Shown here piece by piece: positions 9,952 through 17,913 of a DNA stretch of 23,108 bases; positions within the stretch are counted from its first letter, which is position 1, and every line of letters starts with the position of its first letter. Made by a program: the position numbers and the translations under genes. The notes under the pieces were generated by a model. That model was not told where the DNA came from. It saw nothing but the letters and a program-made list of their open reading frames with translations, and made no database searches. Source of the stretch: an uncultured Selenomonas sp. (GTDB lineage: Bacteria; Bacillota; Negativicutes; Selenomonadales; Selenomonadaceae); NCBI GenBank assembly GCA_905372355.1, contig CAJPOT010000022.1, forward strand, positions 1 through 23,108, given 5' to 3'.

Positions 9952-9953
9952 AT

Positions 9954-9981
9954 TCACAGGATTACAGAAGGATAACTGTGA
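9954..9981 (+). promoter_or_regulatory. Inverted repeat at the ilvE transcription start, possible operator
   Basis: TCACAG (9954-9959) and CTGTGA (9976-9981) are perfect inverted 6-mers 16 bases apart. They begin just after the -10 element and span the expected start of transcription. A repressor site or an RNA hairpin are both possible; no regulator can be named from the sequence. Confidence 0.3.
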
Positions 9982-10076
9982 CAGTGGATGGAGATTCCTC
10001 CTGAGGAAACAGATGTCTTTTTGCTGATTCGGAAATGTATGCCTTTTCTTGTGGCATGAACTTGGGAGGAATCATC

Positions 10077-11102
10077 ATGGAGAAGAAGAATATCGATTGG
10101 AGCAGCTTGGACTTTTCCTATCATGTGACGGAACAGCGCTACGTTGCCAATTATAAGAACGGCGTTTGGGATGAGGGCGGACTCACGGGCGACGACAAAA
10201 TTGTATTGAGCGAGGATGCGGGCGTCCTGCAGTATTCGCAGTCGGTTTTCGAGGGACTCAAGGCGTACACGGCGGAGGACGGCAGGACGGTCTGCTTCCG
10301 TCCTGATCTCAACGCGCACCGCATGTACGAGTCGGCGCAGCGCCTTGAGATGCCGCCGTTTCCCGAGGAGCGCTTCCTCGATGCCGTGCGTCAGGTCGTC
10401 AAGGCGAACGAGGCTTGGGTGCCGCCTTATGGCAGCGGCGCGACGCTCTACATCCGTCCCTACATGTTCGGCTCAAGCCCCGTCATCGGCGTTGCGCCGG
10501 CAGACGAGTACCAGTTCCGCATTTTTGTCACGCCCGTTGGCCCGTACTTCAAGGGCGGAGCGAAGCCCATTACGGTCAAGGTCAGCGACTTCGACCGCGC
10601 CGCGCCGCACGGCACGGGTCACATCAAGGCGGGGCTCAACTATGCGATGAGCCTGCACGCTATCATGACGGCGCATCGCGAGGGCTTTGCCGAGAACATC
10701 TACCTCGATGCGGCGACGCGCACGAAGGTCGAGGAGACGGGTGGAGCGAACATCATCTTCGTCGATGCGGACGGCAATCTCGTCGTGCCAAAGTCGCCGA
10801 GCATCCTGCCGTCGATCACGCGCCGCTCCATTACCTATGTCGCCGAGCATTATCTCGGCCTCAAGGTGGATGAACGCGAAGTGCTGTTCTCTGAAGTGCC
10901 GAACTTCAAGGAATGTGGCCTCTGCGGTACGGCGGCCGTCATCTCGCCCGTTGGCAAGATCAACGACCACGGCAAGGAGATCTGCTTCGCGAGCGGCATG
11001 GAGAAGATGGGTCCCATCACTCAGAAACTCTACGACACCTTGACGGGCATTCAGATGGGTCATATCGAAGCGCCCGAGGGTTGGATTTACGAGATCAAAT
11101 AA
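10077..11102 (+). CDS. ilvE: Branched-chain amino acid aminotransferase
   Basis: This 341-residue class IV PLP enzyme interconverts leucine, isoleucine and valine with their 2-oxo acids, using glutamate/2-oxoglutarate, in the cytosol. The segments 'VLQYSQSVFEGLKAY', 'LYIRPYMFGSSPVIGV', 'GHIKAGLNYAMSLHA' (PLP lysine at Lys184) and 'VEETGGANIIFVD' are typical of the bacterial BCAT-beta group, and the length is normal for it. I place the start at ATG 10077 because GGGAGGA lies at 10064-10070, six bases upstream. An in-frame ATG at 10035 has no such site and adds 14 atypical residues. The gene has a leader of roughly 110 bases with possible regulatory elements and ends before a long hairpin terminator. 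Confidence 0.93.
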   Translation: MEKKNIDWSSLDFSYHVTEQRYVANYKNGVWDEGGLTGDDKIVLSEDAGVLQYSQSVFEGLKAYTAEDGRTVCFRPDLNAHRMYESAQRLEMPPFPEERFLDAVRQVVKANEAWVPPYGSGATLYIRPYMFGSSPVIGVAPADEYQFRIFVTPVGPYFKGGAKPITVKVSDFDRAAPHGTGHIKAGLNYAMSLHAIMTAHREGFAENIYLDAATRTKVEETGGANIIFVDADGNLVVPKSPSILPSITRRSITYVAEHYLGLKVDEREVLFSEVPNFKECGLCGTAAVISPVGKINDHGKEICFASGMEKMGPITQKLYDTLTGIQMGHIEAPEGWIYEIK

Positions 11103-11125
11103 GCCTTGTGCGAAGGGCGTATACG

Positions 11126-11162
11126 AGAAGCCGGGCGGGAGTTTTCCCCGTCCGGCTTCTTT
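11126..11162 (+). terminator. Long hairpin terminator after ilvE
   Basis: A 14-bp stem (11126-11139 with 11147-11160, one G-U pair) has a 7-base loop. The T run is weak (the stem ends in TTCT and is followed by TT), so some read-through into the next gene is likely. Confidence 0.75.
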
Positions 11163-11180
11163 GCGGGAAGGGGGAGAGCC

Positions 11181-12116
11181 ATGATTTTGAATACGGGAAG
11201 CCGCACGGACATCCCTGCCTTTTATGCCGAGTGGTTCGTGCGGCGCTTGCGCGAAGGATTCGTCATGGCGCGAAGCCCCTATGACCCGCAGCGTATCACG
11301 CGCTATGTTCTCGATCCCGCCGTCGTCGATCTCATCGTTTTCTGCACGAAAAATCCCGCACCGCTTCTCGCGTACAGGGACGCACTCGCATCCTTTCGCC
11401 AGTTCTGGGGTGTGACGATCACGCCCTACGGAAAGGAGGTCGAGCCGGAGACGCCGCCCGTCGAGGCGGCGATCGAGAGCCTTGCCGCTTTGTCGCGCAT
11501 TGTCGGCAGATGCGCCGTGCATTGGCGCTATGATCCCGTATTCATCACGGAGAAGTACACGCTCGACTTTCACAGGCGGGCGTTTCGCCGCATGGCAGAG
11601 AAACTGTCGGGAACGACAGAGAACTGTGTCGTGAGTTTCGTCGATCTCTACAAGAAGACGCAGCGCAATTTTCCCTCTTTGCGCGAGGTCAGCGCAGAAG
11701 AGCGTCTCGCGCTCGGCAAGACGTTCGCGGCAGTTGGACGCGAGTTCGGCATCAAGGTGCGCACCTGCCTCGAAGGAGACGATCTCGCGCCCTTCGGCAT
11801 CGACACGCAGGGCTGCATGACGCAGGCTGTCCTCGAAGAATCCGTCGGCTGCCGCTTCCATATTCCGCGTACCTCGGCAGCTAGAAAAGGCTGTGCGTGC
11901 CTTCTTGGCAACGACATCGGCGTTTACAATACCTGCGCCCACTTCTGCCGCTACTGTTACGCAAATGCGAGCGTCGCCGCCGTCAGAAAGAACCGCACCC
12001 GCCACGACCCCGCCTCGCCGCTCCTCATCGGTCATGTGGAGCCGGGCGACATCGTGCAGGATGCAAGGCAGGTTTCGTATGTGGCGAAGAATGAGCAGAT
12101 GGGATTATTCGAGTGA
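11181..12116 (+). CDS. DUF1848 family protein with C-terminal cysteine cluster
   Basis: This 311-residue protein opens with 'MILNTGSRTDIPAFYAEWF', the conserved start of DUF1848 proteins. ATG 11181 is preferred because it follows a GGGGGAG ribosome site and matches the family start; the in-frame ATG at 11106 would translate through the ilvE terminator. 'FCTKNPAPLL' near residue 55 is also typical. Near the C terminus 'KGCACLLGNDIGVYNTC' runs into C252-x3-C256-x2-C259 followed by YAN. The CX3CX2C spacing equals that of radical SAM [4Fe-4S] sites, but its C-terminal position is unusual for that superfamily. By inference it binds an iron-sulfur cluster. The substrate is unknown. It stands alone between the ilvE terminator and a toxin-antitoxin pair. 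Confidence 0.85.
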   Translation: MILNTGSRTDIPAFYAEWFVRRLREGFVMARSPYDPQRITRYVLDPAVVDLIVFCTKNPAPLLAYRDALASFRQFWGVTITPYGKEVEPETPPVEAAIESLAALSRIVGRCAVHWRYDPVFITEKYTLDFHRRAFRRMAEKLSGTTENCVVSFVDLYKKTQRNFPSLREVSAEERLALGKTFAAVGREFGIKVRTCLEGDDLAPFGIDTQGCMTQAVLEESVGCRFHIPRTSAARKGCACLLGNDIGVYNTCAHFCRYCYANASVAAVRKNRTRHDPASPLLIGHVEPGDIVQDARQVSYVAKNEQMGLFE

Positions 12117-12141
12117 GAAGTGCGTTGCATGGGCGAAAGTA

Positions 12142-12150
12142 TGGTATAAT
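12142..12150 (+). promoter_or_regulatory. Extended -10 promoter of the first toxin-antitoxin pair
   Basis: TGGTATAAT is identical to the element before the phytase-like gene. TTGCAT at 12125-12130 could be a -35 but the spacer is only 14 bases. The near-repeats CATGGGCGAAAG (12128-12139) and CATGGGGGAAGG (12151-12162), 10 of 12 identical, flank the -10 at 23-base spacing and may be an antitoxin operator. Confidence 0.55.
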
Positions 12151-12172
12151 CATGGGGGAAGGAAGTGAGTGT

Positions 12173-12433
12173 ATGCCGAAGATTGTTCCAATTCATGATC
12201 TCAAAGATACCAACGCGATTTCAAAAATGTGTGCGGAATCAAGCGAACCGATTTATGTTACAAAAAATGGCTATGGTGATATGGTCATTATGAGTATGAA
12301 AACTTATGATGAATATATGCTCAGGCAGGAGATTTACCAAAAACTTTCTGTTGCGGAAGAAGATTTTCATAGTGGAAATGTGATGGATGCAGAGGAGTCT
12401 TTGCAAAAACTGAGGCAGAAGTATCATGTATAG
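12173..12433 (+). CDS. Antitoxin, Phd/YefM family
   Basis: This 86-residue protein has the Phd/YefM fold signature: 'IVPIHDLKDTNAISKMC' followed by 'EPIYVTKNGYGDMVIMSMKTYDEY', then a charged helical C terminus that would wrap the toxin. By family knowledge it neutralises its toxin and represses its own promoter. ATG 12173 follows GGAAGGAAG (12157-12165) at 7 bases; in-frame ATGs at 12113 and 12152 precede or overlap the promoter and binding site. It overlaps the toxin start by 8 bases, so the pair is translationally coupled. Block 12241-12300 is 33% G+C against about 60% in the surrounding housekeeping genes, which points to horizontal acquisition. Confidence 0.88.
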   Translation: MPKIVPIHDLKDTNAISKMCAESSEPIYVTKNGYGDMVIMSMKTYDEYMLRQEIYQKLSVAEEDFHSGNVMDAEESLQKLRQKYHV

Positions 12434-12734
12434 GCTTTTTTTGTCGCGGGCGGCAGAAGAAGATTTTGAGCAAATTGTTTCGTATATGACGAAAGAACTT
12501 GCGAATCCTATAGCGGCAGAACATTTTTTGGATGCTGTGAACGATTGTTACACGAATCTTAAAAATATGCCGAAGATGTATGAAGAATCGCGCGATCCAT
12601 ACCTGCGATCTTCAGGCTATCGCAAGGCAGTGATTGGGAAATATATCTTGCTTTATAAGATTGATGAATCAAAACAATGTGTGAAAATATATCGTATCTT
12701 TTACGGAGCAAGAAATTATAAGGAACTGTTGTAA
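12426..12734 (+). CDS. Toxin, RelE/ParE superfamily
   Basis: This 102-residue protein shows the RelE/ParE pattern: an N-terminal 'YRLFLSRAAEEDFEQIVSYM' strand-helix, a middle helix with 'DAVNDCYTNLKNMPKMYE', then 'YRKAVIGKYILLYKID' and the C-terminal 'VKIYRIFYGARNYKELL'. The ending 'R-x-FYGARNY-x-x-LL' is characteristic of ParE/RelE toxins. Whether it cleaves mRNA (RelE-like) or targets gyrase (ParE-like) cannot be settled by eye. Its ATG lies inside the last codons of the antitoxin gene. The low G+C of the pair continues through this gene. Confidence 0.88.
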   Translation: MYRLFLSRAAEEDFEQIVSYMTKELANPIAAEHFLDAVNDCYTNLKNMPKMYEESRDPYLRSSGYRKAVIGKYILLYKIDESKQCVKIYRIFYGARNYKELL

Positions 12735-12739
12735 ACTCA

Positions 12740-12871
12740 TGCTACTACCAATCTCTCGAAGCTTTTGACGTCAAAGAAGAGATCGCCCCGCTCAAGCTCT
12801 TCTTGAAAGCGGCGCTTGTCAAGACATGGGATCGTCCGCGATTTTTGCGCCATGCGCATGTATCACGGTGA
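12740..12871 (+). pseudogene. Possible remnant of a protein-coding gene (Fic-like C terminus)
   Basis: In frame 2 the stretch from 12743 reads YYQSLEAFDVKEEIAPLKLF, continues with LKAALVKTW and stops at TGA 12869. It has protein-like amphipathic character and no start codon or ribosome site. The wording resembles the C-terminal tail of Fic-family proteins, but I recall this only by pattern. It may be the tail of a gene destroyed when the toxin-antitoxin pair arrived. The remainder of the gap, 12872-12935, shows nothing I can name. Confidence 0.35.
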
Positions 12872-12914
12872 ATGCGGGGAAATCTAGGGGAACGGGTGCA
12901 GAAGAGCAAAGGAA

Positions 12915-12944
12915 TTGTCTTTTCCTGCATTCTTCTGCTATAAT
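12915..12944 (+). promoter_or_regulatory. Promoter of the MBL-cyclophilin-GIY-YIG operon
   Basis: TTGTCT (12915-12920), an 18-base spacer, and TATAAT (12939-12944) preceded by TGC form a -35/extended -10 promoter. Transcription would start near 12951, which rules out the ATG at 12915 as the start of the next gene. Confidence 0.7.
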
Positions 12945-12974
12945 GATACAGGCACTTCTGGAAGGAGGCAGCTT

Positions 12975-13697
12975 TTGGAGATTGCATATCTATTGAACAG
13001 CGGCTTTGCCGTGCGGCTTTCGCGCACTTTGCTCGTCTTTGACGACTACCTCGACCCCGCGCAGGCGGTTGAGAGTCTCTTAGCGGGGGCGGAGCGCGTG
13101 TATTTCTTTGTGTCGCACGCGCATTTCGATCACTTCGACGCGCATATTCTCGACTATGCGCCCTCGGTCACGCGCTACGTCATGGCGGCGGAGATTCGGC
13201 GCACGAAGCGCGGCAAGCGGTTTCCCGCGGAAAAGACGGTCTATCTTGAAAACTACAGCCACTATGAGGAAGCGGGTCTTCGCGTCGATACGTTTGACTC
13301 GACGGACACGGGCACGTCGTTTCTCGTGGAGGTCGAGGGCGTGCGCATCTTCCATGCGGGGGACTTCAACTGGTGGCATTGGAAGGGCGATACGGAGGAG
13401 AACAACAAGTTTGCGCGAAACGGCTTCATGAAACAGATGAAGAAGCTTGACGGGCTGACTGCCGATGTCGCATTCTTCCCTGTCGATGGGCGGCTTGAGG
13501 AGTTCGCCGACATCGGCGCGAAGGAGTTCTGTGCGCGTACGAACATCAAGGCGCTCGTGACGATGCACAGCGTCGGCTATCCGGCGTGGCATCCGGCGGC
13601 GGATTTCTTCGCTGAGGGGCGCGCCGTCCCGTACTGGACGCCGCAGGAAGCGGGGGAGAGGCGGCGCTGGACGGCGGAAGGAGGATTCACACGATGA
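12975..13697 (+). CDS. MBL-fold metallo-hydrolase
   Basis: This 240-residue protein has the metal-binding motif H48-A-H50-F-D52-H53 in '[12 protein letters not shown]', a second site in '[12 protein letters not shown]' and a late His in '[13 protein letters not shown]', all as in metallo-beta-lactamase-fold hydrolases. The short N terminus '[28 protein letters not shown]' fits the UlaG/RomA-like branch. The substrate is unknown. The start is TTG 12975, six bases after AAGGAGG (12962-12968); an upstream ATG would sit inside the promoter. Its stop overlaps the next start as ATGA, so the two genes are coupled. Confidence 0.85.
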   Translation: MEIAYLLNSGFAVRLSRTLLVFDDYLDPAQAVESLLAGAERVYFFVSHAHFDHFDAHILDYAPSVTRYVMAAEIRRTKRGKRFPAEKTVYLENYSHYEEAGLRVDTFDSTDTGTSFLVEVEGVRIFHAGDFNWWHWKGDTEENNKFARNGFMKQMKKLDGLTADVAFFPVDGRLEEFADIGAKEFCARTNIKALVTMHSVGYPAWHPAADFFAEGRAVPYWTPQEAGERRRWTAEGGFTR

Positions 13698-14272
13698 AGA
13701 AGGCTCTCGTTTTTTTGCTGGCGGCGTTCGTCCTCTTTACGACGGGCTGCTCGGCGGCAGGCATGAATGACAAGGATAAAGGAGCGAAAAAAATGGCAAA
13801 TCCTATTGCAGTTTTTGAGACAAATCATGGCACGTTTGAAATCGAGCTTTTCGAGGACAAGGCGCCGATCACAGTGAAGAATTTCATCGACCTTGCGGAG
13901 AAGGGCTTCTACGACGGCTTGATCTTCCACCGCGTGATCGATGGGTTCATGATCCAAGGCGGCGATCCGAACGGTACGGGCACGGGCGGTCCTGGCTACG
14001 TGATTCCCGATGAGTTCCATAAGGATCTGAAGCATGACAGCGAGGGCGTGCTGTCGATGGCGAACGCAGGGCCGAACACGGGTGGCTCGCAGTTCTTCAT
14101 TACGCTCGCGGCGACGCCGTGGCTCGACGGACATCATTCGGTCTTTGGCAAGGTCGTCAAGGGCATGGATGTCGTGCGCGAGATCGGCAAGGTTGACACG
14201 GATTTCCAAGACAAGCCGCTCGCGAAGGTCGTCATGGAAAAGGTCACGATTCGCCGCGAGGAAAAAGAGTGA
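13694..14272 (+). CDS. Cyclophilin-type peptidyl-prolyl cis-trans isomerase, lipoprotein
   Basis: This 192-residue protein begins with a lipoprotein signal peptide: a KK start, a hydrophobic core, and TTGC with Cys19 as the lipidation site. The cyclophilin domain runs from about residue 36 with '[19 protein letters not shown]' (catalytic Arg80), '[20 protein letters not shown]' (Gln133) and '[12 protein letters not shown]'. It should catalyse proline isomerisation during protein folding at the cell envelope. A second in-frame ATG at 13793 (Met34) has an excellent ribosome site, AAAGGAG at 13778-13784, just before the domain, so a cytosolic form is possible. It overlaps the upstream gene by 4 bases. 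Confidence 0.92.
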   Translation: MKKALVFLLAAFVLFTTGCSAAGMNDKDKGAKKMANPIAVFETNHGTFEIELFEDKAPITVKNFIDLAEKGFYDGLIFHRVIDGFMIQGGDPNGTGTGGPGYVIPDEFHKDLKHDSEGVLSMANAGPNTGGSQFFITLAATPWLDGHHSVFGKVVKGMDVVREIGKVDTDFQDKPLAKVVMEKVTIRREEKE

Positions 14273-14273
14273 G

Positions 14274-14564
14274 GTGAAGGCGTTCACTTACATCCTCGTC
14301 TGTGCAGACGGTACGCTCTACACGGGATGGACGAACGACTTGGAGAAGCGTCTTGCCGCGCACAATGCGGGCAAGGGCGCGAAGTATACGAGGAGCCGCC
14401 GTCCCGTGCGGCTCTTTTACTATGAGGAGTTCGAGGAAAAGTGCGAGGCGCAGCGTCGCGAGTGCGAGATCAAGCGACTGCCGCGTGAAAAGAAGATCGC
14501 GCTTGCCGCGCATTTGACGCAGGCGGGGCTTGGCGTCGCGCTTTCGGCTGAAGCGGGGATTTGA
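14274..14564 (+). CDS. GIY-YIG domain protein, YhbQ/UPF0213-like
   Basis: This 96-residue protein contains a GIY-YIG nuclease fold in the short single-domain form: '[36 protein letters not shown]', Arg and Glu residues in the helices, and '[22 protein letters not shown]' with the catalytic-type Glu. Family members are presumed DNA endonucleases of unsettled role. The start is probably GTG 14274, one base after the cyclophilin stop, with a GAGGAAAAAGAG stretch upstream. A longer open frame from 14034 overlaps the cyclophilin gene and is not coding. The last gene of its operon; its stop lies inside the greA promoter. Confidence 0.85.
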   Translation: MKAFTYILVCADGTLYTGWTNDLEKRLAAHNAGKGAKYTRSRRPVRLFYYEEFEEKCEAQRRECEIKRLPREKKIALAAHLTQAGLGVALSAEAGI

Positions 14565-14589
14565 CAAGGCGCGGCTTGCTACCTATAAT
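14561..14589 (+). promoter_or_regulatory. Consensus sigma-70 promoter of greA-lysS
   Basis: TTGACA (14561-14566), a 17-base spacer and TATAAT (14584-14589) match the consensus perfectly. The -35 overlaps the stop codon region of the upstream gene. Strong constitutive expression is expected. Confidence 0.9.
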
Positions 14590-14651
14590 GATAGGATATA
14601 CGGGGCAGTATCAGACGGCACTTCTTTTTGCAGGGCGGCCGGGCGCGGAAC

Positions 14652-14689
14652 GTGCTTGGCGAGCCTGTTCGCGGAGGAGTGCCAAGTGC
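14652..14689 (+). promoter_or_regulatory. Hairpin in the greA leader
   Basis: GTGCTTGGC (14652-14660) pairs over nine positions, two of them G-U, with GCCAAGTGC (14681-14689). It lies in an mRNA leader of roughly 110 bases and ends about 20 bases before the start codon, just upstream of the ribosome site. No T run follows, so it is not a standard terminator. It might modulate greA translation. Confidence 0.4.
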
Positions 14690-14708
14690 CGGGAAAAGGG
14701 GAATTTTG

Positions 14709-15179
14709 ATGGCAGAAAAGCGTGTAATGCTGACGGAAGAGGGCTACAAAAAGCTGCAGGAGAAGCTCGACTATTTGAAGAGCGTGCGGCGCATCGAGGT
14801 ATCGGAGCGACTCAAGGCGGCGATCGCGCTCGGCGATCTCTCGGAAAACTCGGAGTACGACGACGCGAAGAACGAGCAGGCGTTCCTTGAGGGCGAGATC
14901 CTCGATCTTGAGGCGAAGATAAGAAACAGTGACATCATCCAGGGCGGCGCATCTTCCGACACCGTGCAGATGGGAAGCACCGTCGTCGTCAAGGATGTCG
15001 AGTTCGATGAGCAGGAGACGTATACGCTCGTCGGCTCGGCAGAGGCAGATCCGACGGAGTTTAAGATCTCGAACGAGTCGCCCGTGGGCGCAGCAATCAT
15101 CGGCAAGAAGGTCGGCGACCGCGTTGACGTTCATGCGCCGGCCGGAATCATTCAGTACGAGGTCGTAGAAATCAAGTAA
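14709..15179 (+). CDS. greA: Transcription elongation factor GreA
   Basis: This 156-residue protein has the usual GreA length and order: an N-terminal coiled coil 'MLTEEGYKKLQEKLDYLKS' to 'LEAKIRNSDII', with the acidic tip 'LGDLSENSEYDDAKNEQ' that enters the RNA polymerase secondary channel and stimulates cleavage of backtracked RNA. The C-terminal FKBP-like domain includes 'TYTLVGSAEADPTEFKISNESPVGAAIIGKKVGD'. The start at ATG 14709 follows an AAAAGGGG ribosome site and gives the normal N terminus; the frame upstream to 14628 is leader. It is co-transcribed with lysS, 31 bases downstream, an arrangement common in Firmicutes. Confidence 0.97.
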   Translation: MAEKRVMLTEEGYKKLQEKLDYLKSVRRIEVSERLKAAIALGDLSENSEYDDAKNEQAFLEGEILDLEAKIRNSDIIQGGASSDTVQMGSTVVVKDVEFDEQETYTLVGSAEADPTEFKISNESPVGAAIIGKKVGDRVDVHAPAGIIQYEVVEIK

Positions 15180-15198
15180 GCAAGCGATATATGAGTGA

Positions 15199-16746
<1,548 letters not shown>

Positions 16747-16791
16747 CAGAGCGAAGTGCAGACGTTTTCACAAAGAAAGAAGGCTGATTGC

Positions 16792-17031
16792 ATGAATATG
16801 AACGGAGTGCCGGAAGTCTCTTCGCGTCCGCTGAAGATGCGTTCGCAGGCGGAGGTCAAGGCGCAGTACGAGGTGAAGATCAAGAAGTACAACGAGCTGA
16901 TGCAGGCGCAGGGCGACCACCGCGAGCAGCGCATGGAGCTGTATGCGGAGATCAAGCTGCTCGGCTGGGTTCTCGGCAAGAAGGAAAAAGCGGTCATCGA
17001 CGACCTCGGTTCGCATCACATCAATCGCTAG
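16792..17031 (+). CDS. Small hypothetical protein (79 residues)
   Basis: I do not recognise this protein. It is charged and mostly helical: 'SQAEVKAQYEVKIKKYNELMQAQ' to 'REQRMELYAEIKLLGWVLGKKEKAVIDDL' suggests two helices or a short coiled coil, with no signal peptide or membrane segment. ATG 16792 is eight bases after GAAAGAAGG (16775-16783); an ATG at 16798 is an alternative. It lies 45 bases after lysS and before the operon terminator, so it is probably co-expressed with greA and lysS. Codon use matches the neighbours. Confidence 0.75.
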   Translation: MNMNGVPEVSSRPLKMRSQAEVKAQYEVKIKKYNELMQAQGDHREQRMELYAEIKLLGWVLGKKEKAVIDDLGSHHINR

Positions 17032-17052
17032 ATAAGGGTGAAAGAACATAGG

Positions 17053-17087
17053 GAACTGCTGTACGAAGGCGTGCGGCAGTTCTTTTT
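17053..17087 (+). terminator. Strong rho-independent terminator of the greA-lysS operon
   Basis: A 13-bp stem (17053-17065 with 17070-17082, two G-U pairs) with an AAGG loop is followed by five T residues. Confidence 0.95.
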
Positions 17088-17135
17088 GTGTGCAGTTGAT
17101 ATGAAAAAATGATTGGGAAATCGCCTCGTTTTCTG

Positions 17136-17178
17136 TGATATAATTAAGGGAGTGAAATTAGGAGAAGTGTGCTATAAT
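17136..17178 (+). promoter_or_regulatory. Two extended -10 elements upstream of ftsE
   Basis: TGATATAAT (17136-17144) and TGCTATAAT (17170-17178) are both extended -10 elements before the ftsE operon. -35 matches are poor (for example TTGGGA at 17113-17118 at a 20-base spacing). They may be tandem promoters, or only one may be used. Confidence 0.55.
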
Positions 17179-17226
17179 AAGTAGGAATGCCAAAAATAGG
17201 CACTTGGTATGGGGGAATTCATTGCA

Positions 17227-17913
17227 ATGATTTATATGAAGGATGTTTCCAAGGTTTACGACAACGGCACGGTGGCACTCGACCATGTGAATGTCAGAAT
17301 CGAGAAGGGGGACTTCGTCTTTCTCGTGGGGGCGAGCGGCGCGGGAAAGTCGACCTTCGTGCGCATGCTGCTCCGGGAGATCCTGCCGACGAGCGGCAGC
17401 CTGCGCGTCAACGGGCACGATATGATGAAACTTCGCCCGAAGGATGTGCCATACATGCGACGCGGTCTCGGTGTGATCTTCCAGGACTATCGCCTTTTGC
17501 CTGACAAGACGGTCTATGAGAATGTCGCTTTTGCCATGGAGGTCATCGAAGCGCCGCGCCGCCTCATGCAGCGCAGCGTGAACGCTGTCCTCGACATCGT
17601 GGGGTTGCGCGAGAAGTGGAAGAATTTCCCGTCGCAGCTTTCGGGCGGCGAACAGCAGCGCGTGGCCATTGCGCGTGCCATCGTCAACGATCCCGCACTC
17701 ATCATCGCCGATGAGCCGACGGGCAACCTCGATCCCGAGACGTCGTGGGAGATCATGGACATCTTCCGCCGTATCAACGATGCAGGCGCGACGATCGTCA
17801 TGGCGACGCATGACAAGAATATCGTGGATACGATGAAGAAGCGCGTCATCGCGATCGAGGGCGGGCGCATCGTGCGCGATGAGGCGAAGGGGGGGTACGG
17901 CTATGAAGCTTAG
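17227..17913 (+). CDS. ftsE: Cell-division ABC transporter ATPase FtsE
   Basis: This 228-residue ATPase has Walker A in '[10 protein letters not shown]' (residues 34-43), a Q-loop in '[12 protein letters not shown]', the signature 'LSGGEQQR', Walker B in '[12 protein letters not shown]' and the H-loop in '[10 protein letters not shown]'. With FtsX it forms the membrane complex that couples ATP hydrolysis to activation of a peptidoglycan hydrolase at division. I prefer ATG 17227 (N terminus [14 protein letters not shown], matching FtsE family starts) with GGGGGA 11 bases upstream; an in-frame ATG at 17209 adds six residues and has no good ribosome site. It overlaps ftsX by 11 bases. Confidence 0.95.
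   Translation: MIYMKDVSKVYDNGTVALDHVNVRIEKGDFVFLVGASGAGKSTFVRMLLREILPTSGSLRVNGHDMMKLRPKDVPYMRRGLGVIFQDYRLLPDKTVYENVAFAMEVIEAPRRLMQRSVNAVLDIVGLREKWKNFPSQLSGGEQQRVAIARAIVNDPALIIADEPTGNLDPETSWEIMDIFRRINDAGATIVMATHDKNIVDTMKKRVIAIEGGRIVRDEAKGGYGYEA

Noticed and set aside
9908..10076. T-box or other named riboswitch in the ilvE leader
   Set aside because: The conserved T-box sequence AGGGTGGNACCGCG and other riboswitch cores known to me are absent.
12173..12734. The AT-rich toxin-antitoxin region as part of a larger mobile element or defence island
   Set aside because: No transposase, integrase, flanking repeats or other defence genes are visible; G+C returns to normal on both sides.
12915..12974. 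ATG 12915 as the start of the MBL-fold gene
   Set aside because: The -35 and -10 hexamers lie inside this stretch, and TTG 12975 has an ideal AAGGAGG site and gives the normal N terminus.
14034..14273. Long upstream extension of the GIY-YIG frame
   Set aside because: It runs through the cyclophilin gene in another frame, has no ribosome site and a low-complexity Arg/Ser composition.
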